DNA of 64,000 nucleotides from Mycobacterium ostraviense (GTDB taxonomy: Bacteria > Actinomycetota > Actinomycetes > Mycobacteriales > Mycobacteriaceae). Position 1 is the first letter of the stretch. Each line of letters opens with the position of its first letter. Both the position numbers and the translations under genes were made by a program. The notes under the pieces are model-generated. The model saw nothing but the letters and a program-made list of their open reading frames with translations, searched no databases and was not told the DNA's origin. This document shows positions 18,764 to 29,286 of this stretch, one piece after another. The stretch is from positions 1,679,178 to 1,743,177 of the forward strand of contig NZ_NKRE01000001.1 of assembly GCF_002705925.1 (NCBI RefSeq), in the 5' to 3' direction.

Positions 18764-20010
18764 CGGGTCGTGCGCTCCACGCGCAGCACGGCGATGTCGT
18801 CGGTGAGTCCACCGAGCGACTGGGCGCGCTGCTGCGCCCCGTCAATGAGCGCGTCGACGAATGCGGGACCGGGCAGCGCCGCGTGCGAGCGGGCCAGCGC
18901 CAGCAGGCCGTCCTCACCGAGGCGTTCCCGACCGGATCCCGAATACCCTTCGAACAGTCCGTCGGTGATCAGCAGCAGCCCGTGGCCCGCCGGCAACGCC
19001 AGCTCATGCTGCGGCCAGTCCTGCTTACGGTCACGGAGGTGCAGGCCCAGCGCCGGGCCGGCCGGTGGCTCGAGCCATTCCACGGTGCCGCCGCCGTGCA
19101 ACAACATCCCGGGATGACCGGCCCGGATCACTTTGATGCGGCTGCCGTGGGGGGAGCCTGAAGGACCGGCGCGCATAGTCAGGCTGAGCACCGTCGCGAA
19201 CACCCCTTCGGCGGTGCGCTCGGCGCGCAACACCTGCTCCAGCCGCCGCATCAGGTCGACGCCGTCGACACTGGCCAACGTCAGCGCACGCCAGGCGATC
19301 CGTAGTGCCGCGCCCAGGGCGGCCTCGTTGGGGCCGTGCCCGGCGACGTCACCGATCAGGACATGGACGACCCGGTCCGGGGTTTGGACGACGTCGTAGA
19401 AGTCCCCGCACAGCAAGGCGTCTTCACGGCTCGGCCGGTACCGGGCGACGATGTCGACACCCGGGCGGTCCAGCAGCAGCGGGGAGGGCAGCAGGCCGCG
19501 TTCGAGCAATGCGTTCTCCCGCGCTCGCAGCCGGCTTGCGTGCAGGTCGGCGGCAATCAGCTCGGCACGTTTGCGCTCGATCGCGTAAAGCAGTGCGCGC
19601 CGCAGCATTTCGGGTTCGACCCGCCCCTTGACCAAGTAGTCCTGCGCCCCCGCAGCCACCGCGGTGGCGCCGAAGTACTCGTCGTTCAGCCCGGTCAGCA
19701 CGACGATCGGCACGGTGGCATCGCGTTCGGCGATGCGGGCAAGCGCGTCCATCCCGTCGGCGTCGGGAAGGTTCAAGTCAAGTAGGACGCAGTCGGGCCG
19801 GGTGGAGGCCAACTCACGCTCGGCGTGGGCCATCGAGGGCGCCCATCTCACCTCGATCTCGCTGACCGCGTCGGCGATCAGGTTTTCGACGAGGACGGCG
19901 TCGGCCCGATCGTCTTCGATCAGCAGCAAGGACAACGACTGCCGTTGCGCTGCGGGGGCGATGCCGGGACCCGGCCCAGGCGTCAGGTCGCGCTTATGTG
20001 GCGCGCGCAC
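18760..20010 (-). CDS. RsbU-like PP2C phosphatase with receiver domain
   Basis: The 416-residue protein has an N-terminal receiver (LLLIEDDRAD, D78 in LLDLNLPDADG, DYLVKG), a coiled linker with ERGLLPSPL, and a SpoIIE-type PPM phosphatase. The metal-binding motifs of the phosphatase are GDFYDV, IGDVAGHG and LTDDIAVL. The family dephosphorylates STAS-domain anti-sigma antagonists, which then free a sigma factor. Phosphorylation of D78 by the next gene's kinase would gate the activity. It is first in the cassette; 168 bp separate it from the fadE25 3' end. A SigF link is plausible but not shown. Confidence 0.93.
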
Positions 20011-20178
20011 AGATAACCACGCCTTCTACCTCACTCCCCCTGGCCGCGGTGTACCCGTTTGCTCGAGTCCGTTGTGCCCACACCTGCCTCCCACCCCGAC
20101 GGTTGGCAGCGCCCCGAGCTTGACTTTACTGGCGGATCCTGAGCGTGGGATCCGGTTGTCCGGGTTGTCCCGGAAAGG

Positions 20179-21348
20179 TCAGCGCAGCAACGCCCGTGAC
20201 ATCACCACGCGCTGGATCTGGTTGGTGCCCTCGTAGATCTGGGTGATCTTGGCGTCGCGCATCATTCGCTCGACCGGGAAGTCGACGGTGTAGCCGGCGC
20301 CGCCGAACAGCTGGACCGCGTCGGTGGTGACCTCCATCGCGACGTCGGAGGCAAAGCATTTCGACGCCGCGGAGATGAAGCCCAGGTTCTGCTCACCGCG
20401 CTCGGCGCGTGCGGCAGCGGTGTAGACCATCAACCGGGCCGCCTCCACCTTCATCGCCATGTCGGCGATCATGAATTGCACGGCCTGGAAGGTGCTGATC
20501 GACTCGCCGAACTGCTTGCGGTCCTTGGTGTAGGCGATGGCGGCGTCCAGGGCACCCTGGGCGATTCCCACGGCCTGGGCGCCGATGGTGGGACGGGTGT
20601 GGTCCAGGGTGGCCAGTGCCGTCTTGAAACCGGTGCCCGGCTCGCCGATGATCCGGTCGCCGGGAATGCGGCAATCTTCGAAGTACAGCTCGGTGGTGGG
20701 CGAACCCTTGATGCCGAGTTTGCGTTCCTTGGGGCCCACGACGAAGCCGTCGTCGTCCTTGTGCACCATGAACGCCGAGATCCCGTTGGCGCCCTTGTCC
20801 GGATCGGTCACCGCCATCACCGTGTACCACGAGGACTTGCCGCCGTTGGTGATCCAGCACTTGGCGCCGTTGAGAATCCAGTCGTCGCCGTCTGCCTTGG
20901 CGCGGGTGCGCATCGACGCCGCGTCGGAACCGGCCTCACGCTCACTCAGGGCGTAAGAGGCCATCGCGGTCCCGTCGGCGAGCTGGGGCAACACCTGCTT
21001 CTTCAAGCCTTCGGAGCCGCGCAAAATCAACCCCATGGTGCCCAGCTTGTTGACCGCAGGAATCAGCGAAGCGGACGCGTCGACGCGGGCGACCTCCTCG
21101 ATGACGATGCAGGCCGCCACCGAGTCGGCCCCTTGGCCGCCGTACTCCTCGGGCACATGCACGGCGTTGAAACCCGAGGCGTTGAGCGCATCCAGGGCCT
21201 CCTGCGGAAAGCGGGAATGCTCGTCCACGTCCGCGGCGTGCGGGGCGATCTCCTTCTCGGCCAACGCCCGGATCGCCGCCCGCAACTCCTGGTGCTCTTC
21301 GGGCAATTGGAACAAATCGAACGACGGGTTTCCGGCCCAACCAGCCAT
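20179..21348 (-). CDS. fadE25: Acyl-CoA dehydrogenase
   Basis: The 389-residue flavoprotein follows the family throughout: YALSEREAGSDAASM and WITNGGKS bind FAD, SPTTELYFEDCRIP lies in the middle, and QIYEGTNQIQR near the C-terminus holds the catalytic glutamate. It should oxidise acyl-CoA to enoyl-CoA. ATG at 21348 gives the orthologue length; a GTG just before it is also possible. It is 13 bases downstream of purE, so it may be co-transcribed with purE-purK as in H37Rv. Confidence 0.96.
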   Translation of the reverse strand: MAGWAGNPSFDLFQLPEEHQELRAAIRALAEKEIAPHAADVDEHSRFPQEALDALNASGFNAVHVPEEYGGQGADSVAACIVIEEVARVDASASLIPAVNKLGTMGLILRGSEGLKKQVLPQLADGTAMASYALSEREAGSDAASMRTRAKADGDDWILNGAKCWITNGGKSSWYTVMAVTDPDKGANGISAFMVHKDDDGFVVGPKERKLGIKGSPTTELYFEDCRIPGDRIIGEPGTGFKTALATLDHTRPTIGAQAVGIAQGALDAAIAYTKDRKQFGESISTFQAVQFMIADMAMKVEAARLMVYTAAARAERGEQNLGFISAASKCFASDVAMEVTTDAVQLFGGAGYTVDFPVERMMRDAKITQIYEGTNQIQRVVMSRALLR

Positions 21349-21361
21349 CACGGCCCTCCTT

Positions 21362-21877
21362 TTAGTCGCGGGTCAACTTACCCGCACGTTCTTGCAGTTC
21401 CGCATCCTTGGACCGCACGGTTTCGGCAAGACCGTCCTGGAATGCGACTATCCGTGCCCGCAGCTGCGGATCCGACGATCCCAGCATCCGCACCGCCAGC
21501 AGGCCGGCATTGCGGGCGCCGCCGATGGACACCGTAGCCACCGGAACTCCGGCCGGCATCTGCACGATTGACAGCAGCGAGTCCAGGCCGTCGAGCCGGG
21601 CCAGCGGCACCGGCACGCCAATCACCGGCAGCGGCGTGGCCGAGGCGACCATCCCAGGAAGGTGGGCGGCCCCGCCCGCGCCGGCGATGATGACCTCGAT
21701 GCCGCGTTCGGCCGCGGCGCGTGCGTAGTCGAACATCAGCGCCGGTGTGCGATGGGCAGACACCACCCGCACCTCGATGGGAATATCGAACTCGGCCAGC
21801 GCAGTGGCGGCGTCGGCCATTACCGACCAGTCGCTGTCGCTGCCCATGATCACCGCGACCCGGGGATGTTCGGTCAT
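21362..21877 (-). CDS. purE: N5-carboxyaminoimidazole ribonucleotide mutase
   Basis: The 171-residue class I PurE has [17 protein letters not shown] and [13 protein letters not shown], the substrate-binding loops. It converts N5-CAIR to CAIR in purine synthesis, using the product of PurK. The start at 21877 overlaps the purK stop by four bases, so the pair is coupled. Confidence 0.96.
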   Translation of the reverse strand: MTEHPRVAVIMGSDSDWSVMADAATALAEFDIPIEVRVVSAHRTPALMFDYARAAAERGIEVIIAGAGGAAHLPGMVASATPLPVIGVPVPLARLDGLDSLLSIVQMPAGVPVATVSIGGARNAGLLAVRMLGSSDPQLRARIVAFQDGLAETVRSKDAELQERAGKLTRD

Positions 21878-23166
21878 GCGGGTCCCATCCGTCGGTCCTC
21901 CACATCGTTTCGCTGTGCTTCGTCGCCGGCGGCATGGGGATCCCATCCGTCGATCCACTGTGCATGTGACAACCAATGCGCGGCAAGCTCCGCACGTTCC
22001 CGCAGCTGTTGCAGGTCAGTGCCGTCGGCGCCGAGGAAGTTGAGGTGCCCCACCTTGCGGCCGGGCCGCTCCGCCTTGCCGTACAGGTGAACCTTGGCGT
22101 CGGGCATCCGCGCGAACAGGTGGTGCAGCCGCTCGTCGAGCGACATGGCCGGCGGGGCGGCGGCGCCGAGCACGTTGGCCATTACCGTCACCGGAACGAT
22201 CGCGTCGGTGTCGCCGAGCGGATAGTCGAGCACCGCGCGCAGATGCTGCTCGAACTGACTGGTCCGAGACCCGTCCATGGTCCAGTGCCCGGAGTTGTGC
22301 GGCCGCATCGCGAGCTCGTTGACCAGCAGCGTGCCGTCGGTCGTCTCGAAGAGCTCGACGGCGAGCACCCCCACCACACCCAGTTCGGCGGCCAGCCGCA
22401 ACGCCAGCTGCTGGGCGGCCGCGGCCGAGTCCCCGGTCAGCCCCGGCGCGGGCGCGATCACCTGCACGCAGATGCCGTCGCGCTGCACCGTCTGGACCAC
22501 CGGCCAGGCCGCGCCCTGGCCGAACGGCGACCGCGCCACCAGCGCCGATAGCTCCCGGCGCAGCGTCACCCGCTCCTCCACCAGCACCGCCACACCATTG
22601 GTCAGGTAGTCCCGCGCGATGTCGCGGGCATCGGCGAGGTCGCGCACCATGCGCACGCCCCGGCCGTCGTAGCCGCCGCGAACCGCCTTGACCACCAGCG
22701 GTGCGTCCACCTCCCCGGCGAACGCGTCCAGGCCGTGCAGGTCGTCCAGCCTCTCGATGCCGGTGTAGCGCGGCACCGGGGCGCCCAGCGCCGCCAACTT
22801 CTGCCGCATCACGAACTTGTCCTGGGCGTGCACCAGGGCCTGCGGCGGCGGCGCCACGTTGACGCCCTCGGCGACCAACTTTTCCAGCAACTCGGTCGGG
22901 ACGTGCTCGTGGTCAAAGGTGAGCACGTGAGCCCCGGCCGCGACCCGGCGCAAGTCGTCGATGTCGGTGTGCGAGCCGATCACCACATCGGGCGTCACCT
23001 GAGCCGCCGACTCGTCGGCCGAGGTGGCCAAGACGCGCAGGTTCTGGCCCAGCGCGATGGCGGCCTGGTGGGTCATCCGGGCCAGCTGACCACCGCCGAC
23101 CATGGCCACCAGCGGGGCGACATGCGAGGCGACGAGCGGGGTGCGGGAACTCGGCACGGCCATCAT
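21874..23166 (-). CDS. purK: N5-carboxyaminoimidazole ribonucleotide synthase
   Basis: The 430-residue ATP-grasp enzyme carboxylates AIR with bicarbonate. Motifs seen are [11 protein letters not shown], the ATP-grasp loop [25 protein letters not shown] and [17 protein letters not shown] at 23166 gives the same MMAV opening as the H37Rv protein; the frame stays open upstream without homology. It is the first gene of the purK-purE-fadE25 run and is divergent from the GtrA gene across 99 bp. Confidence 0.96.
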   Translation of the reverse strand: MMAVPSSRTPLVASHVAPLVAMVGGGQLARMTHQAAIALGQNLRVLATSADESAAQVTPDVVIGSHTDIDDLRRVAAGAHVLTFDHEHVPTELLEKLVAEGVNVAPPPQALVHAQDKFVMRQKLAALGAPVPRYTGIERLDDLHGLDAFAGEVDAPLVVKAVRGGYDGRGVRMVRDLADARDIARDYLTNGVAVLVEERVTLRRELSALVARSPFGQGAAWPVVQTVQRDGICVQVIAPAPGLTGDSAAAAQQLALRLAAELGVVGVLAVELFETTDGTLLVNELAMRPHNSGHWTMDGSRTSQFEQHLRAVLDYPLGDTDAIVPVTVMANVLGAAAPPAMSLDERLHHLFARMPDAKVHLYGKAERPGRKVGHLNFLGADGTDLQQLRERAELAAHWLSHAQWIDGWDPHAAGDEAQRNDVEDRRMGPA

Positions 23167-23265
23167 GGTGTCATGGCCCGCGACCGGCGTGTTTGACGGC
23201 TGCAGTACCAGATCGTTATGTACCATTTTGCGTCGATTTCGCGTCGATCCGTACACTGACGTGTT

Positions 23266-23934
23266 GTGTCCTTTGCCGATGCCACGATTGCGCGCCTTCC
23301 CGGGGTGGTTCAGCCCTATGCGCAGCGCCACCATGAGCTGATCAAATTCGCTATCGTCGGCGGCACCACTTTCATCATCGACTCGGCAATTTTCTACACG
23401 CTGAAGCTGACGATTCTCGAGCCCAAGCCGGTAACGGCCAAGGTGATCGCCGGGATCGTCGCCGTCATCGCGTCCTACGTGCTGAACCGGGAATGGAGCT
23501 TCCGCGACCGCGGCGGCCGCGAGCGCCACCATGAGGCACTGCTGTTCTTCGCGTTCAGCGGCGTCGGGGTGCTGCTGAGCATGGCTCCGCTGTGGGTCTC
23601 CAGCTATATCCTGCAGCTGCGGGTGCCAACGGTGTCATTGACGGTGGAGAACATCGCCGACTTCGTCTCGGCCTACATCATCGGCAATCTGCTGCAGATG
23701 GCGTTCCGGTTCTGGGCGTTCCGGCGCTGGGTATTTCCCGACGAATTCGCCCGCAACCCGGACAAGGCGCTGGAATCGGCGCTCACCGCCGGCGGAATCG
23801 CCGAGGTCTTGGAGGACACCCTCGAGCGCGGCAACGTCACCCTGCTGCGCGCCTGGCGCAGCAAGAGGAACCGGACCGGCCGGCTGGCTCAGCTGGGCGC
23901 TTCCTCCGAACCCAGGGTGTCGAAAACTTCGTGA
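23266..23934 (+). CDS. GtrA-family membrane protein (Rv3277 orthologue)
   Basis: The 222-residue protein has four transmembrane segments of the GtrA type, beginning FAIVGGTTFIIDSAIFY. A conserved NREWSF follows the second helix, and a soluble C-terminal extension of about 70 residues is present. GtrA proteins take part in moving lipid-linked sugars across the membrane; the substrate is unknown. The start is GTG at 23266. The 3' end overlaps the convergent PH-domain gene by 46 bases. Confidence 0.9.
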   Translation: MSFADATIARLPGVVQPYAQRHHELIKFAIVGGTTFIIDSAIFYTLKLTILEPKPVTAKVIAGIVAVIASYVLNREWSFRDRGGRERHHEALLFFAFSGVGVLLSMAPLWVSSYILQLRVPTVSLTVENIADFVSAYIIGNLLQMAFRFWAFRRWVFPDEFARNPDKALESALTAGGIAEVLEDTLERGNVTLLRAWRSKRNRTGRLAQLGASSEPRVSKTS

Positions 23935-24407
23935 TACAGCAGCGCGTGCACTTCACGCAGGCGCGGAATGTCGGGGAACTCCAGCGGATCGTGTGACGCC
24001 GACTCGATGATCAGCGTCCCGGTACGAAACATCCGTTCGGTAATCCGGTCACGAAACTCCACGCTGTTGATCCGCGCCAACGGGATGTCGATTCCGGTTC
24101 GGGTCAGCACGCCGTGCCGAAACATCACCCGCCGGTTGGTGACGACGAAGTGCGTCGTCAGCCAGCTCAGGAACGGCCACAGCGTGCCCCAGCCGACGAT
24201 CACCAGCCAGATGCCCCAGATCACGCCGTGAAGGATATTCTTGGTGAGCTGCGGCCACTGTGTCGAGTTGACGAACCCGGAACCCAGCGCGCCCAGCCCG
24301 GTGACCAGGATCAGCACCACGACCGGCCAGATCAGCCGTTTCCAGTGCGGGTGGCGATGCAGGACCACCTGCTCGCCGGCGGCCATGGCGTTGTCCGGAT
24401 ACCTCAT
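23889..24407 (-). CDS. PH-domain membrane protein (Rv3278c orthologue)
   Basis: The 172-residue protein has two membrane helices (about residues 25-45 and 62-82) and a bacterial PH (bPH2) domain starting THFVVTNRRVMFRHGVL. Function unknown. Its last 15 codons are antisense to the end of the GtrA gene. birA lies 14 bases upstream, so the two probably share a transcript. Confidence 0.9.
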   Translation of the reverse strand: MRYPDNAMAAGEQVVLHRHPHWKRLIWPVVVLILVTGLGALGSGFVNSTQWPQLTKNILHGVIWGIWLVIVGWGTLWPFLSWLTTHFVVTNRRVMFRHGVLTRTGIDIPLARINSVEFRDRITERMFRTGTLIIESASHDPLEFPDIPRLREVHALLYHEVFDTLGSEEAPS

Positions 24408-24421
24408 GGTGGCGACCTTAA

Positions 24422-25228
24422 CTAACGCAGATGCACCACGTCACCGGCTGACACCAGCACCGGCTCACCCTCGGTGTCGACACAGAGCCGGCCCTGGTCG
24501 TCGATGTCGCGCGCGACCCCGACGACGTCGTTGCCCCCGGGCAGCTGCACCCGCACCCGCGAACCGATGGTCAGGTTGCGAGCCCGGTAGTCGGCCGCCA
24601 GTTGCGCGTCCGCGTCTTCCCACTGGGCGATCCGTGCCGCAAGGCCTCGTAACAGCCGGTGGATCAGCCGGTTCCGGTCCGGAGCCGGCACGCCGAGGTC
24701 GAACAACGACGTCGCCCCGCGACCGTCGACCTCCTCGGGAGCCTGCGTGACGTTGAGTCCCACACCGATCACCGCGAAAGGTTGCGCGACCTCGGCCAGG
24801 ATGCCCGCCAGCTTGCCCATGGCTGCGGCAGACCCGGCCAGCACGTCGTTGGGCCACTTCAGGCGTACTTCAATCCCGCCGGCGTTGATCAGCGGGGTGA
24901 CCGCGTCGATCACCGCCAGGCCGGTGGCCAGCGACAGCCAGCCCCACGCGGCAGTAGCGACGCCGTCGATACGCACCCCGACCGACATGGTGATCTGTGC
25001 GCGGGGCGCGGCCGACCATCCCCGGCCATGACGTCCACGCCCAGCGGTTTGGTGCTCGGCAATCAAGACCGCCCTGTCGATATCGGCTCCGGAGGCGGCG
25101 CGCGCCAGCAGATCGGCGTTGGTGGAGCCGGTCTGCTCCACGACGTCGAGTTGCCGCCAGCCCGAGCCGAGCGCCGCGGCGCGCAAAGCCGCGCCATCGA
25201 GGGGCAGCCTGAGCTGTTCGCGATCCAT
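24422..25228 (-). CDS. birA: Biotin-protein ligase
   Basis: The 268-residue enzyme attaches biotin to acceptor lysines. Its main substrate in this window is AccA3. It has the biotinyl-AMP loop [18 protein letters not shown], and a small C-terminal domain. There is no N-terminal winged helix, so it is a ligase without the repressor function of the E. coli protein. ATG at 25228 fits the H37Rv length; the frame continues upstream with no homology. It is divergent from accD5, which is functionally sensible. Confidence 0.95.
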   Translation of the reverse strand: MDREQLRLPLDGAALRAAALGSGWRQLDVVEQTGSTNADLLARAASGADIDRAVLIAEHQTAGRGRHGRGWSAAPRAQITMSVGVRIDGVATAAWGWLSLATGLAVIDAVTPLINAGGIEVRLKWPNDVLAGSAAAMGKLAGILAEVAQPFAVIGVGLNVTQAPEEVDGRGATSLFDLGVPAPDRNRLIHRLLRGLAARIAQWEDADAQLAADYRARNLTIGSRVRVQLPGGNDVVGVARDIDDQGRLCVDTEGEPVLVSAGDVVHLR

Positions 25229-25394
25229 CACCGCCCAGCCTAGAGACCTTGGGAGCCTGCCGGACGGATGCAGATGTAGCGCCGGTCGATCGCGAGATTT
25301 GGGATGCCGAAGCGGGGAGCTCAACGGGCGTTCGGCGAGTTCGAACCGGGCGTCGGACCGGGCTAGGATCAGGCTGCCGATACCATCGACTCCC

Positions 25395-27044
25395 ATGACG
25401 AGCGTTACCGACCACTCGGCTCATTCCGCAGAGCGGTCCACCGAGCACACCATCGACATCCACACCACCGCGGGCAAGCTCGCGGAGCTGCATAAGCGTC
25501 GCGCAGAGTCCCTGCATCCGGTCGGTGAGACGGCCATCGAGAAGGTCCATGCCAAGGGCAAGCTGACGGCCCGGGAGCGCATCTACGCACTGCTGGACGA
25601 AGACTCGTTCGTCGAGCTGGACGCGCTGGCACGACACCGCAGCACCAACTTCGGCCTGGAGAGCAACCGTCCGCTGGGCGACGGAGTGGTCACCGGCTAC
25701 GGCACCATCGACGGCCGCGACGTGTGCATCTTCAGCCAGGACGCCACCGTGTTCGGCGGCAGCCTGGGCGAGGTGTACGGCGAGAAGATCGTCAAGGTGC
25801 AGGAATTGGCGGTCAAGACCGGCCGTCCGCTGATCGGCATCAACGACGGCGCCGGCGCGCGCATTCAGGAAGGCGTCGTCTCGCTTGGCCTGTACAGCCG
25901 GATTTTCCGCAACAACATCCTGGCCTCCGGCGTCATCCCGCAGATCTCGCTGATCATGGGCGCCGCCGCCGGCGGGCACGTCTACTCCCCCGCGCTGACC
26001 GACTTCGTGATCATGGTGGACCAGACCAGCCAGATGTTCATCACCGGACCCGACGTCATCAAGACCGTCACCGGCGAGGACGTCACCATGGAGGAACTCG
26101 GCGGTGGCCACACCCACATGGCCAAATCCGGCACCGCGCATTATGTCGCGTCCGGCGAACACGACGCGTTCGACTACGTTCGCGAGCTGCTGAGCTACCT
26201 GCCGCCCAACAACTTCACCGACCCGCCGCGCTACCAGACGGAGGCCCCGGCAGGGCCGGTAGAAGACAACCTGACCGACGAGGACCTCGAGCTGGACACG
26301 CTGATCCCCGACTCGCCGAACCAGCCCTACGACATGCACGAGGTCGTCACTCGCATCCTCGACGAGGACGAGTTCCTGGAGATACAGGCCGGCTACGCGC
26401 AGAACATCATCGTCGGGTTCGGGCGCATCGAGGGCCGGCCGGTGGGCATCGTCGCCAACCAGCCCACCCAGTTCGCCGGCTGCCTGGACATCAACGCCTC
26501 GGAGAAGGCGGCCCGGTTCGTGCGGACCTGCGACTGCTTCAACATCCCCATCGTGATGTTCGTCGACGTTCCTGGCTTCTTGCCCGGCACCGACCAGGAA
26601 TACAACGGCATCATCCGCCGCGGCGCCAAGCTGCTCTACGCCTACGGCGAGGCCACCGTCCCGAAGATCACCGTCATCACCCGCAAGGCCTATGGCGGCG
26701 CGTACTGCGTGATGGGCTCCAAAGACATGGGCTGCGACGTCAACCTGGCCTGGCCGACCGCGCAGATCGCGGTGATGGGCGCTTCCGGCGCCGTCGGCTT
26801 CGTCTACCGCCAGCAGCTTGCCGAGGCCGCCAAGAATGGCGAGGACGTTGACGCGCTGCGGCTACAACTGCAGCAGGAATACGAGGACACGTTGGTCAAC
26901 CCGTATATCGCCGCCGAGCGCGGGTACGTCGACGCGGTGATCCCGCCGTCGTACACCCGCGGCTACGTCGGTACGGCGCTGCGGCTGCTGGAACGCAAGA
27001 TCGCGCAGCAGCCGCCGAAGAAGCACGGGAACATTCCCCTGTGA
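25395..27044 (+). CDS. accD5: Propionyl-CoA carboxylase beta chain (carboxyltransferase)
   Basis: The 549-residue carboxyltransferase has the two crotonase-like halves, with oxyanion-hole glycines in [13 protein letters not shown] and the C-terminal [12 protein letters not shown]. With AccA3 and AccE5 it forms the carboxylase that makes methylmalonyl-CoA (and malonyl-CoA) for methyl-branched and mycolic lipids. ATG at 25395 gives the orthologue length. Its stop overlaps the GTG start of accE5 (CTGTGAG). Confidence 0.97.
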   Translation: MTSVTDHSAHSAERSTEHTIDIHTTAGKLAELHKRRAESLHPVGETAIEKVHAKGKLTARERIYALLDEDSFVELDALARHRSTNFGLESNRPLGDGVVTGYGTIDGRDVCIFSQDATVFGGSLGEVYGEKIVKVQELAVKTGRPLIGINDGAGARIQEGVVSLGLYSRIFRNNILASGVIPQISLIMGAAAGGHVYSPALTDFVIMVDQTSQMFITGPDVIKTVTGEDVTMEELGGGHTHMAKSGTAHYVASGEHDAFDYVRELLSYLPPNNFTDPPRYQTEAPAGPVEDNLTDEDLELDTLIPDSPNQPYDMHEVVTRILDEDEFLEIQAGYAQNIIVGFGRIEGRPVGIVANQPTQFAGCLDINASEKAARFVRTCDCFNIPIVMFVDVPGFLPGTDQEYNGIIRRGAKLLYAYGEATVPKITVITRKAYGGAYCVMGSKDMGCDVNLAWPTAQIAVMGASGAVGFVYRQQLAEAAKNGEDVDALRLQLQQEYEDTLVNPYIAAERGYVDAVIPPSYTRGYVGTALRLLERKIAQQPPKKHGNIPL

Positions 27045-27190
27045 GTCGAGTGAGCGGAGCGAGCGCAGCGAGCGACGGGAACGAGACGAACAATCAAGCC
27101 ACCGTGAGTCGAGTGAGCGAAGCGAGCGCGGCGAGCGAACGGGAACGAGACGAACAATCAAGCCACCGTGAGTCGAGTGAGCGGAGCGAG
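27041..27190 (+). repeat. Tandem repeat (63/64 bp, about 2.4 copies) at the start of accE5
   Basis: Units begin GTGAGTCGAGTGAGCG at 27041, 27104 and 27168; the third is cut off after 23 bases. The first two share nearly the whole unit, including GAACGAGACGAACAATCAAG. Unit lengths of 63 and 64 bases shift the reading frame between copies. H37Rv accE5 also has an N-terminal repeat, with the peptide SDGNETNN in common, so the locus looks like a variable-number repeat. Confidence 0.9.
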
Positions 27191-27436
27191 ATGAGCGAGA
27201 CCACTACCCCCGACCACGCGCCCCATCCGCACGAACCCCACATCGAGATCGTCAAAGGCCACCCCACCGATCAGGAGTTGGCGGCACTGGTCGCGGTGCT
27301 GGGCAGCGTCAGCGGCGCGCCGCCGGCGCCGGAAACCGAGCCCACCCGATGGGGCTTGCCGGTCGACAAACTGCGGTTCCCCGTCTTCAGCTGGCAACGC
27401 ATCACGCTGCAGGAAATGGTGCACATGCGCCGATGA
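27041..27436 (+). CDS. accE5: Acyl-CoA carboxylase epsilon subunit
   Basis: The 131-residue protein has a repeat-encoded N-terminal half ([18 protein letters not shown], then a copy in shifted register) and a conserved C-terminal epsilon domain ([15 protein letters not shown] and [16 protein letters not shown]). The domain stabilises the AccA3-AccD5 complex. GTG at 27041 overlaps the accD5 stop. An ATG at 27191 would give an 81-residue protein without the repeat. I prefer the upstream start because H37Rv AccE5 carries a comparable extension. The stop overlaps the maf start (ATGA). Confidence 0.88.
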   Translation: MSRVSGASAASDGNETNNQATVSRVSEASAASERERDEQSSHRESSERSEMSETTTPDHAPHPHEPHIEIVKGHPTDQELAALVAVLGSVSGAPPAPETEPTRWGLPVDKLRFPVFSWQRITLQEMVHMRR

Positions 27437-28074
27437 CCCGGTTGGTGCTCGGGTCCGCATCCCCCGGCCGGCTCAAGGTGCTTCGCCAAGCCGGCGTCGA
27501 GCCGCTAGTCGCGGCCTCCGGTGTCGACGAGGACGCGATTTTCGCCGCGCTGGGCCAAGATGTCGCACCCGGCGACGCGGTGTGTGCACTGGCGCGAGCC
27601 AAAGCCGAGCAGGTCGCGGGGGCCGTGAACCGCTCGCTCGCCAGCGATTGCGTTGTCGTGGGCTGTGATTCGATGCTGCAGCTGGATGGCAAGTTATGCG
27701 GCAAGCCCCAATCTATCGCCAGCGCGCGCCAACAATGGCAGTCAATGGCGGGACGCGCCGGACAACTCTATACCGGCCACTGCGTTATCCGCCTGCAGGA
27801 CAACAAAATTACTCACAATATCGGCGAAACAGCTATTACTACAGTGTATTTCGGAAGGCCATCGCCGGGTGATCTCGAATCGTACTTGGCCAGCGGTGAA
27901 TCGTTTCGGGTCGCAGGCGGGTTCACCCTCGACGGATTAGGCGGCTGGTTCGTCGACAGGATCGACGGCGATCCGTCCAACGTGATCGGGCTGAGCCTGC
28001 CCCTGCTGCGATCACTCCTCCAACGGGTGGGGCTGTCGGTTGCCGCACTGTGGACGCACGACGCCGGCGACTGA
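27433..28074 (+). CDS. maf: Maf-type nucleotide pyrophosphatase
   Basis: The 213-residue protein opens [14 protein letters not shown] and has [25 protein letters not shown] and FTLDGLGG...[12 protein letters not shown], the Maf signatures. Maf proteins hydrolyse non-canonical or modified nucleoside triphosphates. Bases 27690-27860 are noticeably less GC-rich than the surroundings. The start overlaps accE5 by four bases. Confidence 0.94.
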   Translation: MTRLVLGSASPGRLKVLRQAGVEPLVAASGVDEDAIFAALGQDVAPGDAVCALARAKAEQVAGAVNRSLASDCVVVGCDSMLQLDGKLCGKPQSIASARQQWQSMAGRAGQLYTGHCVIRLQDNKITHNIGETAITTVYFGRPSPGDLESYLASGESFRVAGGFTLDGLGGWFVDRIDGDPSNVIGLSLPLLRSLLQRVGLSVAALWTHDAGD

Positions 28075-28353
28075 ACTGCGCGCCCACAGCGGTCCACCCC
28101 GGGCGCCCCTGGTGTTGTGGCATGACCAGGTGAAGCTGTGGGGTCTGGCCCACGTCGCCACTGACACCACGCTGCTTCGGCGTTTCGCCGAGACCCTGTT
28201 CGACCAGACCCCGGATTGGATGTGCGTGGGCAGCAATTCGACCTTTTCGGAGCCGACATCACCGGAGCATCGGCGGTAGCGGTCCGCGACGGGCATCTGG
28301 ACATCACCGTCTGGAATCCGGGCCAGACCGAACGAGTGATTCACAAGCACTGA
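28075..28353 (+). pseudogene. Decayed gene, possibly a pyridoxamine-phosphate-oxidase-like protein
   Basis: The 318-bp gap between maf and sseA reads as coding in two frames. The first runs HDQVKLWGLAHVATDTTLL and onward to about 28225. The second resumes FGADITGASAVAVRDGHLD and ends TERVIHKH with a stop at 28351-28353. The KLWGxA...D opening resembles pyridoxamine 5'-phosphate oxidase-fold proteins; this is a weak match. A frameshift near 28235 and the lack of a clear start mark it as dead. The rest of the gap holds the sseA leader. Confidence 0.55.
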
Positions 28354-28392
28354 GCTACGGGCGGTTGCTGGGCCAGCGGTAGGCTCGATAAC

Positions 28393-29286
28393 GTGCCCCT
28401 GCCCCCAGATCCGAGTCCAACCTTGTCGGCCTATGCCCACCCCGAACGGCTCGTGACCGCCGATTGGCTGTCCGCCCACCTGGGCGCGCCCGGCCTGGCG
28501 ATCGTCGAATCCGACGAGGACGTCCTGCTTTACGACGTCGGCCATATTCCGGGTGCGGTCAAGGTCGATTGGCACACCGACCTCAACGATCCAACGGTGC
28601 GCGACTACATCGACGGCCAGCAGTTCGCCGCTTTGATGGACCGCAAGGGCATTGCCCGCGACGACACCGTGGTGATCTACGGCGACAAGAGCAATTGGTG
28701 GGCGGCCTATGCGCTGTGGGTGTTCACCCTGTTCGGCCACCCCGATGTGCGCCTGCTCAACGGCGGACGTGACCTCTGGCTCGCCGAGCGCCGGGACACC
28801 ACCCTGGAGGTGCCGGACAGCACGTCGACCGGCTACCCCGTGGTGCAGCGCAACGACGGCCCTATCCGCGCGTTCAAAGACGAGGTACTGGACATCCTGG
28901 GCAACCAGCCGCTGATCGATGTACGCTCACCCGACGAGTACACCGGCAAGCGGACCCACATGCCCGAGTACCCCGAGGAAGGCGTGCTGCGCGGCGGCCA
29001 CATCCCCACCGCCCGGTCGATTCCGTGGAGTAAGGCGGTCGACGAGAGCGGGCGGTTCCGCAGCCGCGAGGAACTGGAAGAGCTCTACGGCTTCTTGAGC
29101 CCGGACGACAAGACGGTCGTCTATTGCCGCATCGGCGAGCGGTCCAGTCACACCTGGTTCGTGCTAACCCACCTGCTGGGTAAACCCGGCGTCCGCAACT
29201 ACGACGGGTCGTGGACCGAGTGGGGCAACACCGTGCGCGTGCCGATCGTCGCCGGGGAAGATCCGGGAGTCGTGCCGCAGCGATGA
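28393..29286 (+). CDS. sseA: Thiosulfate sulfurtransferase (tandem rhodanese)
   Basis: The 297-residue protein has two rhodanese domains. The first has [15 protein letters not shown] and lacks a catalytic cysteine ([11 protein letters not shown]). The second has [15 protein letters not shown] with the active cysteine. It transfers sulfane sulfur to cyanide or other thiophiles and may supply sulfur to the SufE-like partner next door. GTG at 28393. The stop overlaps the next start by four bases. Confidence 0.95.
   Translation: MPLPPDPSPTLSAYAHPERLVTADWLSAHLGAPGLAIVESDEDVLLYDVGHIPGAVKVDWHTDLNDPTVRDYIDGQQFAALMDRKGIARDDTVVIYGDKSNWWAAYALWVFTLFGHPDVRLLNGGRDLWLAERRDTTLEVPDSTSTGYPVVQRNDGPIRAFKDEVLDILGNQPLIDVRSPDEYTGKRTHMPEYPEEGVLRGGHIPTARSIPWSKAVDESGRFRSREELEELYGFLSPDDKTVVYCRIGERSSHTWFVLTHLLGKPGVRNYDGSWTEWGNTVRVPIVAGEDPGVVPQR

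Noticed and set aside
20011..20178. Possible SigF promoter (GGGTACA on the minus strand) before the RsbU-like gene
   Set aside because: No GTTT-like -35 lies 15-17 bases upstream of it.
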